Origin: Schistocephalus solidus
Lineage: Eukaryota > Platyhelminthes > Cestoda > Diphyllobothriidea > Diphyllobothriidae
Length of the DNA: 64,000 bases
Direction: 5' to 3'
NCBI GenBank assembly: GCA_017591395.1
Contig: WEDG01007340.1
Coordinates: 124,001 to 188,000, forward strand
Shown here piece by piece: positions 45,191 through 54,923 of this stretch; the first letter of the stretch is position 1; each line of letters starts with the position of its first letter. The notes beneath the pieces were generated by a model, which was not told the origin of the DNA, did no database searches, and was given only the letters and a program-made list of their open reading frames with translations. A program made the position numbers and the translations under genes.

Positions 45191-45429
45191 GTGGTTGCTT
45201 AGATAACTTAGAATGCTAAAAGACATTCGTCACCTTGCTGTAAACCGTCGTTTTAAGTTCTCAAAAGAATCTGAACTCGATCTTCCCAGACATCCAGTTC
45301 ACGATGGATGAAGCAAAAAGACTGTCAGTTGCCGTTTCTCCGTGTGTTGGTAAGCAGCAAGGGCAAAAGACCTATCCGTCGGCGCAAAAGTAGCCAACGG
45401 GAGCAGAAGGACTCTCCTCGGTCATCAGA
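45191..45429. other. Unidentified spacer
   Basis: No gene or repeat recognised between the Penelope copy and REP-1. Confidence 0.4.
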
Positions 45430-45950
45430 TCTTTATGCTGCTTTAATGTATGGGAATTGGATGAGAGAGAGCGAGGTCGACGGCTCTGCGCATTTTCCGC
45501 ACTATAAACAATGTGACGCTCTTGAAGTTACTACGGTGCGCTAAAAGTCACGTCTGGGAAGGTTACCAACTCACTGGATAACTTGAACTGCGTGGCCATC
45601 CCAGTGCATGTTGTATGGAATGGTCAACACGTGGACTGACAGTCCGGCTGTAATGGCCCCTTCTTTATATGGCTTTTATGACACTGCTCGCGCCGTGGGA
45701 TCCAAGCCAAGTGTGGTGACATGCCTAAGGGCAGCTCAATCCGCGCCAGACCCCTGTGCCCGATCCCACTCCGATCTTCTTGACTTGATCCTGATACCTG
45801 GCTCAAGGGGGGAGGGGGAGTGTGCGTTAGATTCCGAGCAAGTCAATTCTCACTATAATCTAGTTCACGCGCAAGTCACCCTCCCCATGCCACCTTGCAG
45901 TGGCATAAACGGTAGACCTTGTCGAAAACGACGATCGAACTGTCAATAGA
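45430..45950 (-). repeat. REP-1, minus copy
   Basis: Reverse complements of REP-1 blocks in order: gagagagcgaggtcgacggc, acggtgcgctaaaagtcacg, gggaaggttaccaactcac, ggctgtaatggccccttctt, gcgcaagtcaccctccc, ttgcagtggcataaacggta and the end tagaccttgtcgaaaacgac. The end at 45,950 matches the start of the plus copies. Confidence 0.8.
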
Positions 45951-47009
45951 TGCCGATAAGTTATCTTCATTTTCGCTGGTAAGAAACCTACATTATCCGG
46001 GTGCCGATGAAGATGGATCCAGCAGACACATTAAAATTGGTTCGGTCTTAATGACAGATGCGTATGGTACTGCAGTTTTGCAGTTTACCGGTAGCTTTTC
46101 TTAAGTAAAAATATATTTCAATGAAGTGAATGCACTTTCTCGGCTGATATATTGATGAGGAGAACTAAAACGTCAAATCATATCCAAATGATTAATTTTG
46201 GTGAGAAAAGGCCTGAAAACCAAACAAAGTTAATATTTGACGCAGACAGGATCAGTAAGATCCTTTCCGTGCTAGTTCAAATGCGACTTGATATCCACTC
46301 TCCGGATAAGCAGCTAGGACAAACAGGTAAGTCCTGCAACAAGAAGACTGCAGGGCTACATAGGGGTCAAAATTCACGAGAGTATGCTTCGAATCACTTC
46401 TCACTGAGGAAAACTGCGAATAAACATGAAACAAGGAGAACGTTGGACGAATCAGAAAACGTTTGTCACCTTACGGAGTTGACTCGGTAACCTATGATAG
46501 TATGCCTTAGCATGTACGGAGGCATAACCACAAGATTTGAAGAAGAGTGTAACAAAACGCCAGGCCCATTCAAAAGCCTTAGGATTTTGCTAGCAAACCC
46601 TTTCCGAGTAAAAAGCAGAAATAAAATCGGATGAAAACAACTCTGGCTTGCGAACTCTTCAGTCTAGTGAGTTAAGTGGTTCTACAAGGGTTAGGAAAGG
46701 TCCGCAATGAACTTCCGTTCTGACATGGTTACTTTTCTAACATTCTCATGATAATGAGGAAGTGCATTTCACCGAGTTTCCAGGAAAGGCTCGGCCATCT
46801 CATCGCGGACAGTAGACTTACAATAGAGATAGATGAGGAACATCGGCTGCTCTATATAAAAGGCAGCGATCTCACATTACCGTACGCCAAAAGACTTCGA
46901 AAGTACAGCAAAAATTCTCGGCCTCCATGGCAGTCACTAGGTTATTCTCCAACGGGGTTTCGTTGGAAGTCCGTTTCAAGGAATTACAATTCCTCTGGTG
47001 CCTGGCGCG
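45951..47009. other. Spacer with two candidate exons
   Basis: A plus frame (46,155-46,326) ends at a strong donor (acag|gtaagt). A second plus frame from a plausible acceptor (tttccag, 46,783) runs to 47,022. Neither is identified with confidence (second one listed separately). No repeat recognised. Confidence 0.35.
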
Positions 47010-47022
47010 GCCGAGGCCCCTA
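46784..47022 (+). CDS. Candidate exon / ORF, unidentified
   Basis: After acceptor gagtttccag: ERLGHLIADSRLTIEIDEEH, RLLYIKGS and a basic stretch, stopping at TAG 47,021-47,023 just inside REP-1. The pattern G-H-x4-R-L-T-...-IDEE-x-LLYIKGS recalls the C-terminal part of ribosomal protein uL3, but only at motif level, and the alignment needs a gap. Could be a host exon, a decayed retrocopy or chance. Confidence 0.25.
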
Positions 47023-48310
47023 GCCGCCACTTGGCGTGCCACCACCACCCCCCATGCTCAGCATTTGTTATGGGAGCGCAGCCCGAATAACGTCTGCCGT
47101 GCCCTGATGTGACCCCCATGTTGGTCCAATACGTCTACAACGTGGCCCGTTTAAGGGGCACCCGATAATTCAATTGTCGATTTCGACTAGGTCCACCGTA
47201 CACTCCATAGCAGGGTGGTGCAGGTACGGTGAATTGCGCGTGATTTAGTTGGAAGTGATAGTAAACTTGGGCTGCATCTACCTCACTGTATCCTCCGTCC
47301 CCACCTACGCCCGGTGTCAAGACAGAGACTAGAAGACCGGAGATGGGAAAGGGGGCAGATGGCTGGCCTGGCTGGGGCCCCTGGGTCCTAGCCGCCCCCT
47401 AGGCGTGCCACCACACCCCCATGTTCGGCATTTGTTATGGGAGCGCAACCCGATAAACTCCTGCTGTACCCTGATGTGGCCATTATGTTGGTCCAACGAG
47501 TATAACACGTGGCCCATTTAGGGGCATATTCTAGCTATATGACAGTTTGACCATCGATTATGCGAGGTCAAATGTATGCTCCACGGAAGGGTGGTGCAGG
47601 GATGGTGACATGTGCGTGATTTAGTTTAAAGTGATAGTAGACTTGCGCTGCATCTACCGCACTCTCTACTCCCCCATCTGAGCCCAGTGACATCACAGAT
47701 TTAAGAAGGCCGGAGATGGGAGTGGGCGCAGGTGGCTGGTGCGGCTGCAGCCGCCCCTCGGCGTACCACCACACCTGGTTCGGATCCCACGGAGTGGGAG
47801 TGCCATAAAGGCCACATTAAGAAGAAGCCATTGCAGCCTGACTGTAGTCCGCTAGTCAGCCACTTCACACAAAACACACATTGGGCTGACCACGAGGTCG
47901 GAGTTGTCCCGTCAGTTGGCAACCGTCCAAGCTACGGCTTTTAGCGCACCATGATAGCTTCAAGCGCTTCAGATTGTTTATAGTGAGGAAAATGCGCTGA
48001 ACCGCCTACCTCGTTCTCTCCCCTACCCCCACAATCAGACCACCGTCTGAGACGGTCAGTTGTCTGATTGGGAGTGTGCGCATTGGCTGACGGGTCGGCG
48101 TACCCGTCGTCGCGCGCCACAGCACGACCTGGCCCCATAACGCACACACCAGGATTCACAAACTCAGGGGATATGGAGCAGCCATCGCCGTCTGACTCCC
48201 AGTCCACTGGTCAGTCACACGACACACACAGCACATACACTGGGCCGACGGCGTGGTCTGGTGTAAGCGTCAGCTTGGCCGCTTTCCAAGCTACGATTTA
48301 TAGGAAAGCG
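47010..48310 (+). repeat. REP-1 block with ~370-bp tandem units
   Basis: The segment cagcatttgttatgggagcg with the following ~100 bp and the block ctccatagcagggtggtgca / ctccacggaagggtggtgca each occur twice, about 370 bp apart (47,061 and 47,430; 47,202 and 47,578). After the second unit the longer REP-1 body continues: gagtgggagtgccataaagg, gccattgcagcctgac, gtcagttggcaacc, cttttagcgcacc, then a diverged second round (ccatcgccgtctgactccca ... ggccgctttccaagctacg). No coding role seen. Confidence 0.85.
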
Positions 48311-48399
48311 TGATATTCACAGGTGCATGATGATGGTGAGGGTGTTGTCTATGTATTGGTGTAGGTAGTGTGCGCTGATGTGGTTTAGCCTCCGGTGGT

Positions 48400-49293
48400 C
48401 TACCACAGGTTGTCGTGGAGGCGCATGTGTTTTAATAGGCCAATGCGGTGTGTAAATATGCGGGAGCAGTGAGGGCAGTGTAGGTGGGCGCGTCGACCAT
48501 ATGTCAGAGCCTCAGGCCCTGGTTTACCATCCTCCGGGTGATGGATTCGCAGGTGACCGACCAGGCTGATGCGTGAGTTGAAGTTGCAGGTGCAGTGTGA
48601 GCAGGAGAAATCGGGAGAGGCTGGGGGATGTCATTCGTGGTAGTGAGGGTAGCAGTGGCGGTAAGAATGGCAGTAGTGGAGGATGCGCAAGGGGTATCTG
48701 TGTTGTCGGCATTGCGGTGAATTCCGCTGTCATGGATGCGCATATGACCGAATGCGATGAGTGAATGCGCGAGGACAGTGAAGGCAGTGAAGGTGATCTC
48801 TGTTGTGAGTGGGTGCTCCAGGCACTGTTTCACCCGTCTCTATACGATGGATTTGCAAGTGACCGACCAGGCCGATCTGTGAGGTCAATGTGCGGCCGCA
48901 ATGTGGACAGTTAGGGAGAGAGTCCCCATCGCTGTTGGTGGCGGTGGCGGCGATGGTGGAGGCAACAGGTGATGAATATTGGGGTGTGGTTTCTATGATG
49001 GTGGGAGTAATGGAATTGACGCCACGAGTGAGGGTAGGAGAGTCCGAAGGAGGGTTGGCAGAATTTGACGTAGAAGTTGAAATTGTTGGATTGTTGGTGC
49101 ATTGCGTTTGAAGATGTCTGAACGGGCCGATTCGCGCGCGGAAGGTGCGTTGTTAGTGCGGGCATGTTGGGAGGGCTTGGGCAGTGGCGGTGTTAATCCG
49201 GGGCGCAGGTGACTTTCGTGCCGCACTTTTGGTCGTGGGTACGGCGATCCGGTTGGCTTTGTAGATTGCTGCCCCTGTCCTCACTGACCTACT
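48400..49293 (-). pseudogene. Copy C C-terminal zinc-finger array
   Basis: Continues in the RT reading frame. After the TGA come TGAAIY-like GAAIYKANRIAV, then a first finger with a stop in place of its second Cys (CPH-stop-QRTFRARIG, about 49,165), and a complete finger CPHCGRTLTSQIGLVG-H-LQI-H whose first Cys codon is at 48,909 (in frame with 50,526). After a frameshift, two further good fingers: CSHCTCNFNSRISLVG-H-LRI-H (about 48,606-48,540) and CPHCSRIFTHRIGLLK-H-MRL-H (about 48,480-48,413). Ser/Thr/Pro-rich linkers between. Probably nucleic-acid binding. Confidence 0.82.
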
Positions 49294-50526
49294 TCACGCC
49301 GGTCGGTTACGAGTGAGGTCCTCCCATGTTGCCGGGTTGACCTGCAGTTGCTTCAGGGAGGTATTCAAAGTGTCCTTGTAGAGTCGTACTTGACCCCCGA
49401 ATCGACGAGAACTCGTGGCCATATATCCACAGAAGAGTCCTTTGGGTAGTCTTTCATCATCTATCCTCACAAGGTGGCCACTCCAGTGCAGTCGCTGTTG
49501 TTTCAGCTGAGCATAAATTCTGAGAAGGCCTGTTCGTTCCAACACTTCTGTGTCCGGTACCCTGTCTTGCCATGTTAGCTTAAGTAGTCTGCGAAGGCAG
49601 CTGAGGTGGAGGTGGTTGAGCTTCCGCGCCTGCTATTTGTAGATGGTCTACGTCTCCCCTCCATACAACAGCGTCGGCAATTTGACAGCTTTGTACCTCT
49701 TGAGTTTGGTGCTGAGGTGGAGACGGTGTCGATTCCAAACCACGTTCTGCATGCGTCCAAAGGCTTGGCTGGCTTTGGCGATCCGATGGGCGATCTCATC
49801 ATCGACTTTGGTGCTGCGTAAGAGATTGCTGTCTAGATACGTGAAGGTATCTACAGATTTAAGTTGGGTGCCATTGACTTTGATGTGAGCTGCGGTGTAT
49901 AGAGTGTTTGGCGACGGTTGATGCATCACAACCGTTTTCTCAGTGTTGATGCGAAGTCCGAAGTTGTCACAGGCGGCAGCGAAGAGGTCCATGCTCCTTT
50001 GCATGTCCTCTTCTGTCGTTGTATTGAGTGCGCAGTCATCAGCGAATAGAAGTTCACGGATAGTCGCTGTGGAGACACGCGAGCGGAAGTGCATTCGTCT
50101 TTGGTTGAGGAGCCGGCCGTCCATCCGGTAGGCGATGCGGATCCCGGGGCGTTCGTCACGGTAGGCATCCATTAACATGGCAGATAACATGAGGCTGAAC
50201 AGGGTGGGAGCCAATACGTAGCCCTGCTTCACTCCGGTGGTCACTGCGAATGCTTCAGATACTGTCCCATTGTCAGTAACGCGCGCCATCATCCCGTCGT
50301 GAAGCTGACGTACCATATGCGTGAACCGTTCAGGACAGCCGAATTTCTGCATGATTTTCCACAGCCCGTCGCGATTCACCGTGTCAAAGGCTTTCGTCAG
50401 GTCCACAAAGGTAGTGTAGAGGTGAGTCCGTATCTCTTGGCACTTCTCTTGTAGCTGGCGAGCAGCGAAGATCATGTCGATTGTTCCTCTGTGTCGTCGG
50501 AAGCCGCATTGACTTTCCGGGAGCAA
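49294..50526 (-). pseudogene. Copy C reverse transcriptase core and C-terminal part
   Basis: Open frame 50,526-49,648: [70 protein letters not shown] (catalytic FADD at 50,046-50,035) and FTYLDSNL. The same frame continues through TAG at about 49,645 and a further TAG into [52 protein letters not shown], to a TGA at 49,294. All catalytic RT blocks look intact; the disabling changes are point stops. Confidence 0.9.
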
Positions 50527-50539
50527 TCCTTGCTCCAGG

Positions 50540-51592
50540 TCGAGCGTTCAAGCGGTTGAGGAGAATGCGGGCAAAGATCTTTCCAGCGATGTTCAGTAGC
50601 GAAATTCCTCGATGGTTGTCGTAAAGTTGGCGGTTTCCTTTCTTCTTGTATAGGTGGACAATGGTGGCGTCTTTGAAATCCTGAGGGACTTGTCCTTGGT
50701 GCCACATCTCCTGGAAGAGCACTGTGAGTCGATTCATCAGCTGAGGTCCACCATGCTTGTAAATCTCAGCAGGGATCTTGTCCGAGCCAGGTGCTTTCCC
50801 GCTGGAGAGTTGCTGCACTGCTCTGATGGTTTCTTGGAGAGAGGGCGGGAGATCAAGGTTGGCGTTGATTTCAACTTCAGGCAGGCGATCGATGGCGGCG
50901 TTGGAGATGGTGGAGGGCTGGTTGAGAACGCTTTGAATGTGCTCTGCCCATCGCGTCAGGATTTGCGTCTTCTCGGTGAGCAGCGTCCTGCCGTCGGCAC
51001 TGAGAATCGGGGCGGCTCCTTTGACTGGAGGTCCGTAGACAGCCTTGGTGGCGGCGAAGAAGTTCTTCCATTCGTTTCGGTCCGCGTACCCTTGGATTTC
51101 CTCGGCTTTGCGCGTCATCCAGTCATCCTGCATCTCCTGCAGTCGTTGCTGTACAAGGCAGCGACTTTGGTAGAAGGCTGTCTTGTTTGCAGCGGTAGGG
51201 CGAGCGATGTAGGCTTTATGTAACTGGTTCTTTTCGACGAGCAGAGCGTTGATAGCTGCGTCGTTGTCATCGAACCAGTCTTGGTGCTGACGACGTGCGC
51301 GGCCGAGGACATCCAGGGCAGTGGATTGGATGGTGTCTCTCAGCTGAAACCAGCGGTTCTCCACGGAGATGTCCGCGTCGGCGACTGGAAGGTTGGCTAG
51401 ACGGTTGGCCAGTTCGTTGCTGAAATGTAGATGGTGAGCAGGCACATTCAACAAAACACTATTCAACTTACTTTGTGGTCGCTTAACTTGGGTTCTACTG
51501 CGTGGTTGCAGACGAAGCCTCATCTTGGAGATGACAAGGTGGTGATCCATCCATTCGTTGGCACCGGTGATCTCGCCTTCGGACGAGAACAT
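50540..51592 (-). pseudogene. Copy C linker and RT fingers
   Basis: Open frame from about 51,592 covering LLNVPAHHLHFSNELANRLA, ENRWFQLRDTIQ, RQHQDWFDDND, QEMQDDWMTRKAEEIQGYAD, LSSGKAPGSDKIPAEIYKHG, GPQLMNRLTVLFQEMWHQGQ, DATIVHLYKKKGNR and NHRGISLLNIAGKIFARIL. The last blocks are RT fingers/palm motifs. A frameshift at about 50,545, just after LLNRLN, puts the next part in another frame. Confidence 0.88.
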
Positions 51593-52250
51593 AGTCCAAG
51601 AGGTGCCAGTGTCTCGACCGGGAGTGTACCCAAATCGGTTTTTGTCGCATCGGGAGGCGGAAGTAGGTGTTTGGACAGCAGGAGATGGTGTTCCGCACAG
51701 GTTCGCAGAAGAAGGATGCTATTATCATTACGGCTACCAAGACCATGGGGAACCAGCACTCCTCTCCACGAGGCACGGTCTATCCCGACGCGGGCGTTAA
51801 AGTCACCAAGAACAATTAACTTGTCCACGTGCGGCCCAGTCGCTAGCAGGGCGTGCAGGTCCTCGTAGAATTTGTCCTTCGCCGCATCAGAGCTCGTCAT
51901 CGGGGGAGCGTAGGCGCTACTGATGGTGGTGAAATTGTCTGTCCGAAGAGGTAGACGTAGGCTCCTCAGGCGATCATTGATACACTGCGGTAGACAGGGC
52001 AGACGTCCCACGATGTCGTTCCGGATGGCAATGGCAACATCAGTGTCGTGTTGCTCTGCCTTTGGCTGGCCGCTCCCGAAGAAGGTTTAGCCGGCAACTA
52101 CCTCCTCCAGCTGACCCTGTTCAGATAATCGGGTTTCACTGAGAGCAACAATGCCCACTTCGTAGCGGGCCAGCTCCCGAGCGCAGTCCTCCGTTCAGGT
52201 CGGTTGCTCCTGGGATTGTCTAAAAGGGATCGAACATTTCAGGCTGCTAG
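51520..52250 (-). pseudogene. Copy C endonuclease domain
   Basis: Starts NVRSLLDNPRSNRPERRTAL (a stop replaces the residue just before it), VGIVALSETRLSEQGQLEEV, a second stop, then [14 protein letters not shown]. The frame 52,011-51,520 has [32 protein letters not shown] and [13 protein letters not shown] is the conserved catalytic block of APE-like endonucleases; the conserved DH is found in the next frame as [11 protein letters not shown] (about 51,550). A frameshift lies near 51,650. Confidence 0.82.
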
Positions 52251-52565
52251 AGTAAGCAAGCTCACTCGAGCAGTCCGAAGGGTACCCCGGAGGGTACGGT
52301 GGGGGAATTGGGAGAGGAGTTGTTGATATTGTTTCGTCAGATCCACAAAGTAAGTGTAAAGGTGGGTTCACATCGCCTAGCATTTATCTTGTAGCTGGTG
52401 GGCAGCGAAGATGATGTTGGTTGTTTCGCGGTGTCGGCGGAAGCCACATTGACTTTCCGGGAGCAGACCCTTCTCTAGGTGACCGTTCAGACGATTGAGA
52501 AGGATACGGGTGAAGATTTTCCCTGTGAGGTTGAGAAACAAGATGCCTCTGTGATTATCACAGAG

Positions 52566-53330
52566 TTACCGGTTCCCCTTTCGGTTGTAGAGATGAACGA
52601 CGGTCCCGTCTTTGAATTCCTGAGGAACTTGTCCTTGGAACCACATCTCCTGGAAGATTGTTGTGAGTTCTACCATCAGCCGGGGCCCACCGTGCTTGTA
52701 GAATGCTGGTGGGATTGAGTCGGATCCCGGTGCTTTCCCGCTGGAACTCTGCTGTACGGCCCAGATGGTTTCTGGTAGGGAAGGCGGCAGGTCCAGGTCA
52801 TTGTTCGTGTCCACTTGAGGAAGTCGGTCAATGGCAGTATCGGAGATGGTGGATGAGAAATTTGGGACAGTTCTGAAGTGCTCGGCCCAGCGCTTCAGAA
52901 TTTGCGATTTCTCTGTCAGCAGTGTTGTGCCGTCAGAGCTGAGAAGCGGTGCATTCCCCTTGATGCAGGGGCCGTAGATGGCCTTGATGGCTTTGGAAAA
53001 GTTTTTAATTTCATTGCGGTCCGCATACCCCATGATTTCCTCAGTCTTTCGGACAATCCAGGCTTCCTGCATCTCCCGCAGCCGTTGTTGTACAAGGCAG
53101 TGGCATTTGAAGAAGGCTGCTTTGGTGACGTCAGTCCGAAGGTCCATGTAGGTTTTGTGTAGTCCATTCTTCTCCACGAGTAAACTGCTGAGGTCGGCGT
53201 CATTGTCGTGAAACCAGTCCTGGTGTTTACGGCCTGCGCGTCCGAGGACTTCGAGGGCGGTGGAATGGATGACATATCGCAGTTTACACCATCGTGTCTC
53301 CACGGTGGCGTTATTATCTGTAGCATGCAC
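52566..53330 (-). pseudogene. Copy B linker and RT fingers
   Basis: Frame of 254 codons: VETRWCKLRYVIHSTALEVL, NGLHKTYMDLRTDVTKAAFF, REMQEAWIVRKTEEIMGYAD, LLSSDGTTLLTEKSQILKRW, DLDLPPSLPETIWAVQQSSS, LTTIFQEMWFQGQVPQEFKD, GTVVHLYNRKGNR. It lines up block by block with copy C 51,400-50,640, so it is a segment of the same ORF and not a separate gene. Confidence 0.85.
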
Positions 53331-53488
53331 GATCTCCAGTTTCTATGTTATGTTGTTGCTGAAATCAAAACATTGAGCAGGTAAATTTAATAAAAGCGTA
53401 TTTAACTTACATGGCAGTCGCTCACCTTGGGGCCTTCGTCGGGATTGAAGTCAGAGCCTCGTCTTGGAGATAAGGAGGTGGTGATCCG

Positions 53489-54061
53489 TCAACCATCGTC
53501 ATCGCGGATCGCCTTGGTTAACAGCACACATCGTCGATCTCGCCTCCGGACGAGAACATAGTCCAGCAGCTGCCAGCGCCACGACTGAGGGTGCATCCAC
53601 GTGGCCTTCTCCCGCGTTGGAAGGCGGAAGAAGGTGTTAGTCAGCAGGAGACGGTTTTCCGCACACGTCCGCATAAGAAGGAGGCCGGTATCGTTACAGC
53701 TACCGAGACCGTGGGGACCCAGCACTCTCTGCCAGGCAGCGTGTTCCGTCCCGACGCAGGCGTTAAAGTCACCAAGGACAATTAACTTGTCCCCCTTCGA
53801 CACAGTCGCCAGCAGGGCGTGCAATTCCTCGTAGAATTTGTCCTTTGTCGCATCAAAGCCCGTCATTCGGGGAGCGTACTCGCTGATGATTGTGAACTTG
53901 TCTGCCCAAAGAGGCAGGCGTAGGTTCCTCAGGCGCCAAATCGATACCCTGCGGCAGACACGGCAGGCGTCCCACGATGTCGTTTTGGATGGCGAAGGAA
54001 ACACCAGCGTCACGTCGCTCTGCATTTGGCCGGATGCTCCAGAAGAATGTGTAGCCGGCAC
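53489..54061 (-). pseudogene. Copy B endonuclease part
   Basis: Intact frame containing the end of the N-terminal region in one frame (INDRL-like [12 protein letters not shown] in another), [69 protein letters not shown] and [13 protein letters not shown]. It ends before the conserved DH block because of a frame change near 53,489. Confidence 0.8.
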
Positions 54062-54129
54062 CCACCTGTTGTTTGTTTGAGTTTTACGACCGCGTATTTT
54101 GCAATCTGCGAGCCGTGGCCGGCTGCAAA

Positions 54130-54430
54130 ACGGGCCCGGTGCTCAATGGTAGTGTTACACTCAATGACCACAGATCGTGTGTTCGAATCTCGGGTGATCC
54201 ACACCCGGGATTGGGTATAACTGGCTGATGACGGCTAATAAGCCAGAAATGGCCATTTCGGTCTCCCTTGTCTTTGTCAATTCAACCTTATCATCATATT
54301 ACCCAAGTTGCTATGCAACTGCCTGCGAGGGCTCTAAAGTGAGCTCCAGGGAACAACGGAACATCCTTGTTCCTAGCCAGATCGGTGAATACCTCACTAT
54401 CATAATTCATATTCCCGATCGTAAACCGAC
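54130..54430 (+). mobile_element. SINE-A copy 1 of cluster
   Basis: Head GGGCCCGGTGCTCAATGGTA, B-box GTTCGAATCTCGGGTGATCC, body GGGATTGGGTATAACTGGCT, AAGCCAGAAATGGCCATTTC, tail gagggctctaaagtgagctc, ggtgaatacctcactatcat. Apparently complete. Confidence 0.85.
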
Positions 54431-54437
54431 AAAACAA

Positions 54438-54545
54438 CGGGCCCGTGGCTCAATGGTAGAGTGTTACACTCAATGACCACAAGTTGCGGGTTCGAATCTC
54501 TGGTGATCCACACCTGGGATTGGGTAGGACTGTCATCATATTCCC
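54438..54545 (+). mobile_element. SINE-A copy 2 of cluster (truncated)
   Basis: Head CGGGCCCGTGGCTCAATGGT, B-box GCGGGTTCGAATCTCTGG and the start of the body (GGGATTGGGTAGGACTG), then jumps to tcatcatattcccgatcaca, the tail flank also seen after copy 1. The middle is missing. Confidence 0.8.
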
Positions 54546-54567
54546 GATCACAACCGACAAAAACAAC

Positions 54568-54837
54568 GAGCCCGTGGCTCAATGGTAGAGCGTTCGACTC
54601 AAATACCAAAGGTCGCGGGTTCGAATCCCAGGTGTGCCACACTTGGGATTGGGTATGACTGGCTGATGATGGCTAATAAGCCAGAAATGGCCATTCCGTT
54701 CTCCCTTTTCTTTGTCGGTTCCACCTTATCAACATATGCTACACGTCGCTATGCGACCGCCTGCGAGGGCTCTAGTCTGAGCTCCAGGGCACAACGGAAC
54801 ATACATTTTCCTTAAGCAGATCGGTGAGCCCCACACT

Positions 54838-54840
<3 letters not shown>
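54568..54840 (+). mobile_element. SINE-A copy 3 of cluster
   Basis: Best preserved head: GAGCCCGTGGCTCAATGGTA, GAGCGTTCGACTC, GCGGGTTCGAATCCCAGG, then GGGATTGGGTATGACTGGCT, AAGCCAGAAATGGCCATTCC, gagggctctagtctgagctc and tcggtgagccccacactatc, running straight into the (AT)40 tract. Confidence 0.88.

Positions 54841-54920
<80 letters not shown>
54841..54920. repeat. (AT)40 microsatellite
   Basis: 80 bp of uninterrupted AT directly after the 3' end of SINE-A copy 3. The Tyr-Ile frame across it is an artefact. Confidence 0.98.

Positions 54921-54923
<3 letters not shown>

Larger units (their letters stand above)
48312..52331 (-). mobile_element. Non-LTR retrotransposon with C-terminal zinc fingers, copy C (near full length)
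   Basis: About 4.0 kb, minus strand. Order from the 5' end (52,331): leader, APE-type endonuclease, linker, reverse transcriptase with FADD, RT C-terminal part, C2H2 zinc fingers, 3' end at the REP-1 boundary (48,312). One long reading frame broken by a few stops and frameshifts, so it is the youngest copy here but still dead. Its 5' end abuts copy B in the same orientation. Clade (RTE/CR1/Jockey-like) was not determined. Confidence 0.88.
52332..54068 (-). mobile_element. Non-LTR retrotransposon copy B (truncated at both ends)
   Basis: Minus strand. It starts inside the endonuclease ([13 protein letters not shown], 54,060), has the block [20 protein letters not shown] in the frame 54,061-53,489, then a linker and RT fingers in the frame 53,330-52,566 (RKHQDWFHDNDADLSSLLVE, SSGKAPGSDSIPPAFYKHGG). 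It continues through frame changes to LPESQCGF at about 52,460 and ends after VDLTK at 52,332, where copy C begins. The catalytic FADD and zinc fingers are absent. The 5' side is cut off at the SINE-A cluster. Confidence 0.87.

Noticed and set aside
47732..48313. Small proteins encoded within REP-1
   Set aside because: Frames are not conserved between REP-1 copies and lack recognisable domains.
54568..54640. Functional tRNA gene inside SINE-A
   Set aside because: Good A and B boxes, but the anticodon stem does not pair and the same head is repeated with the same downstream body in several places.
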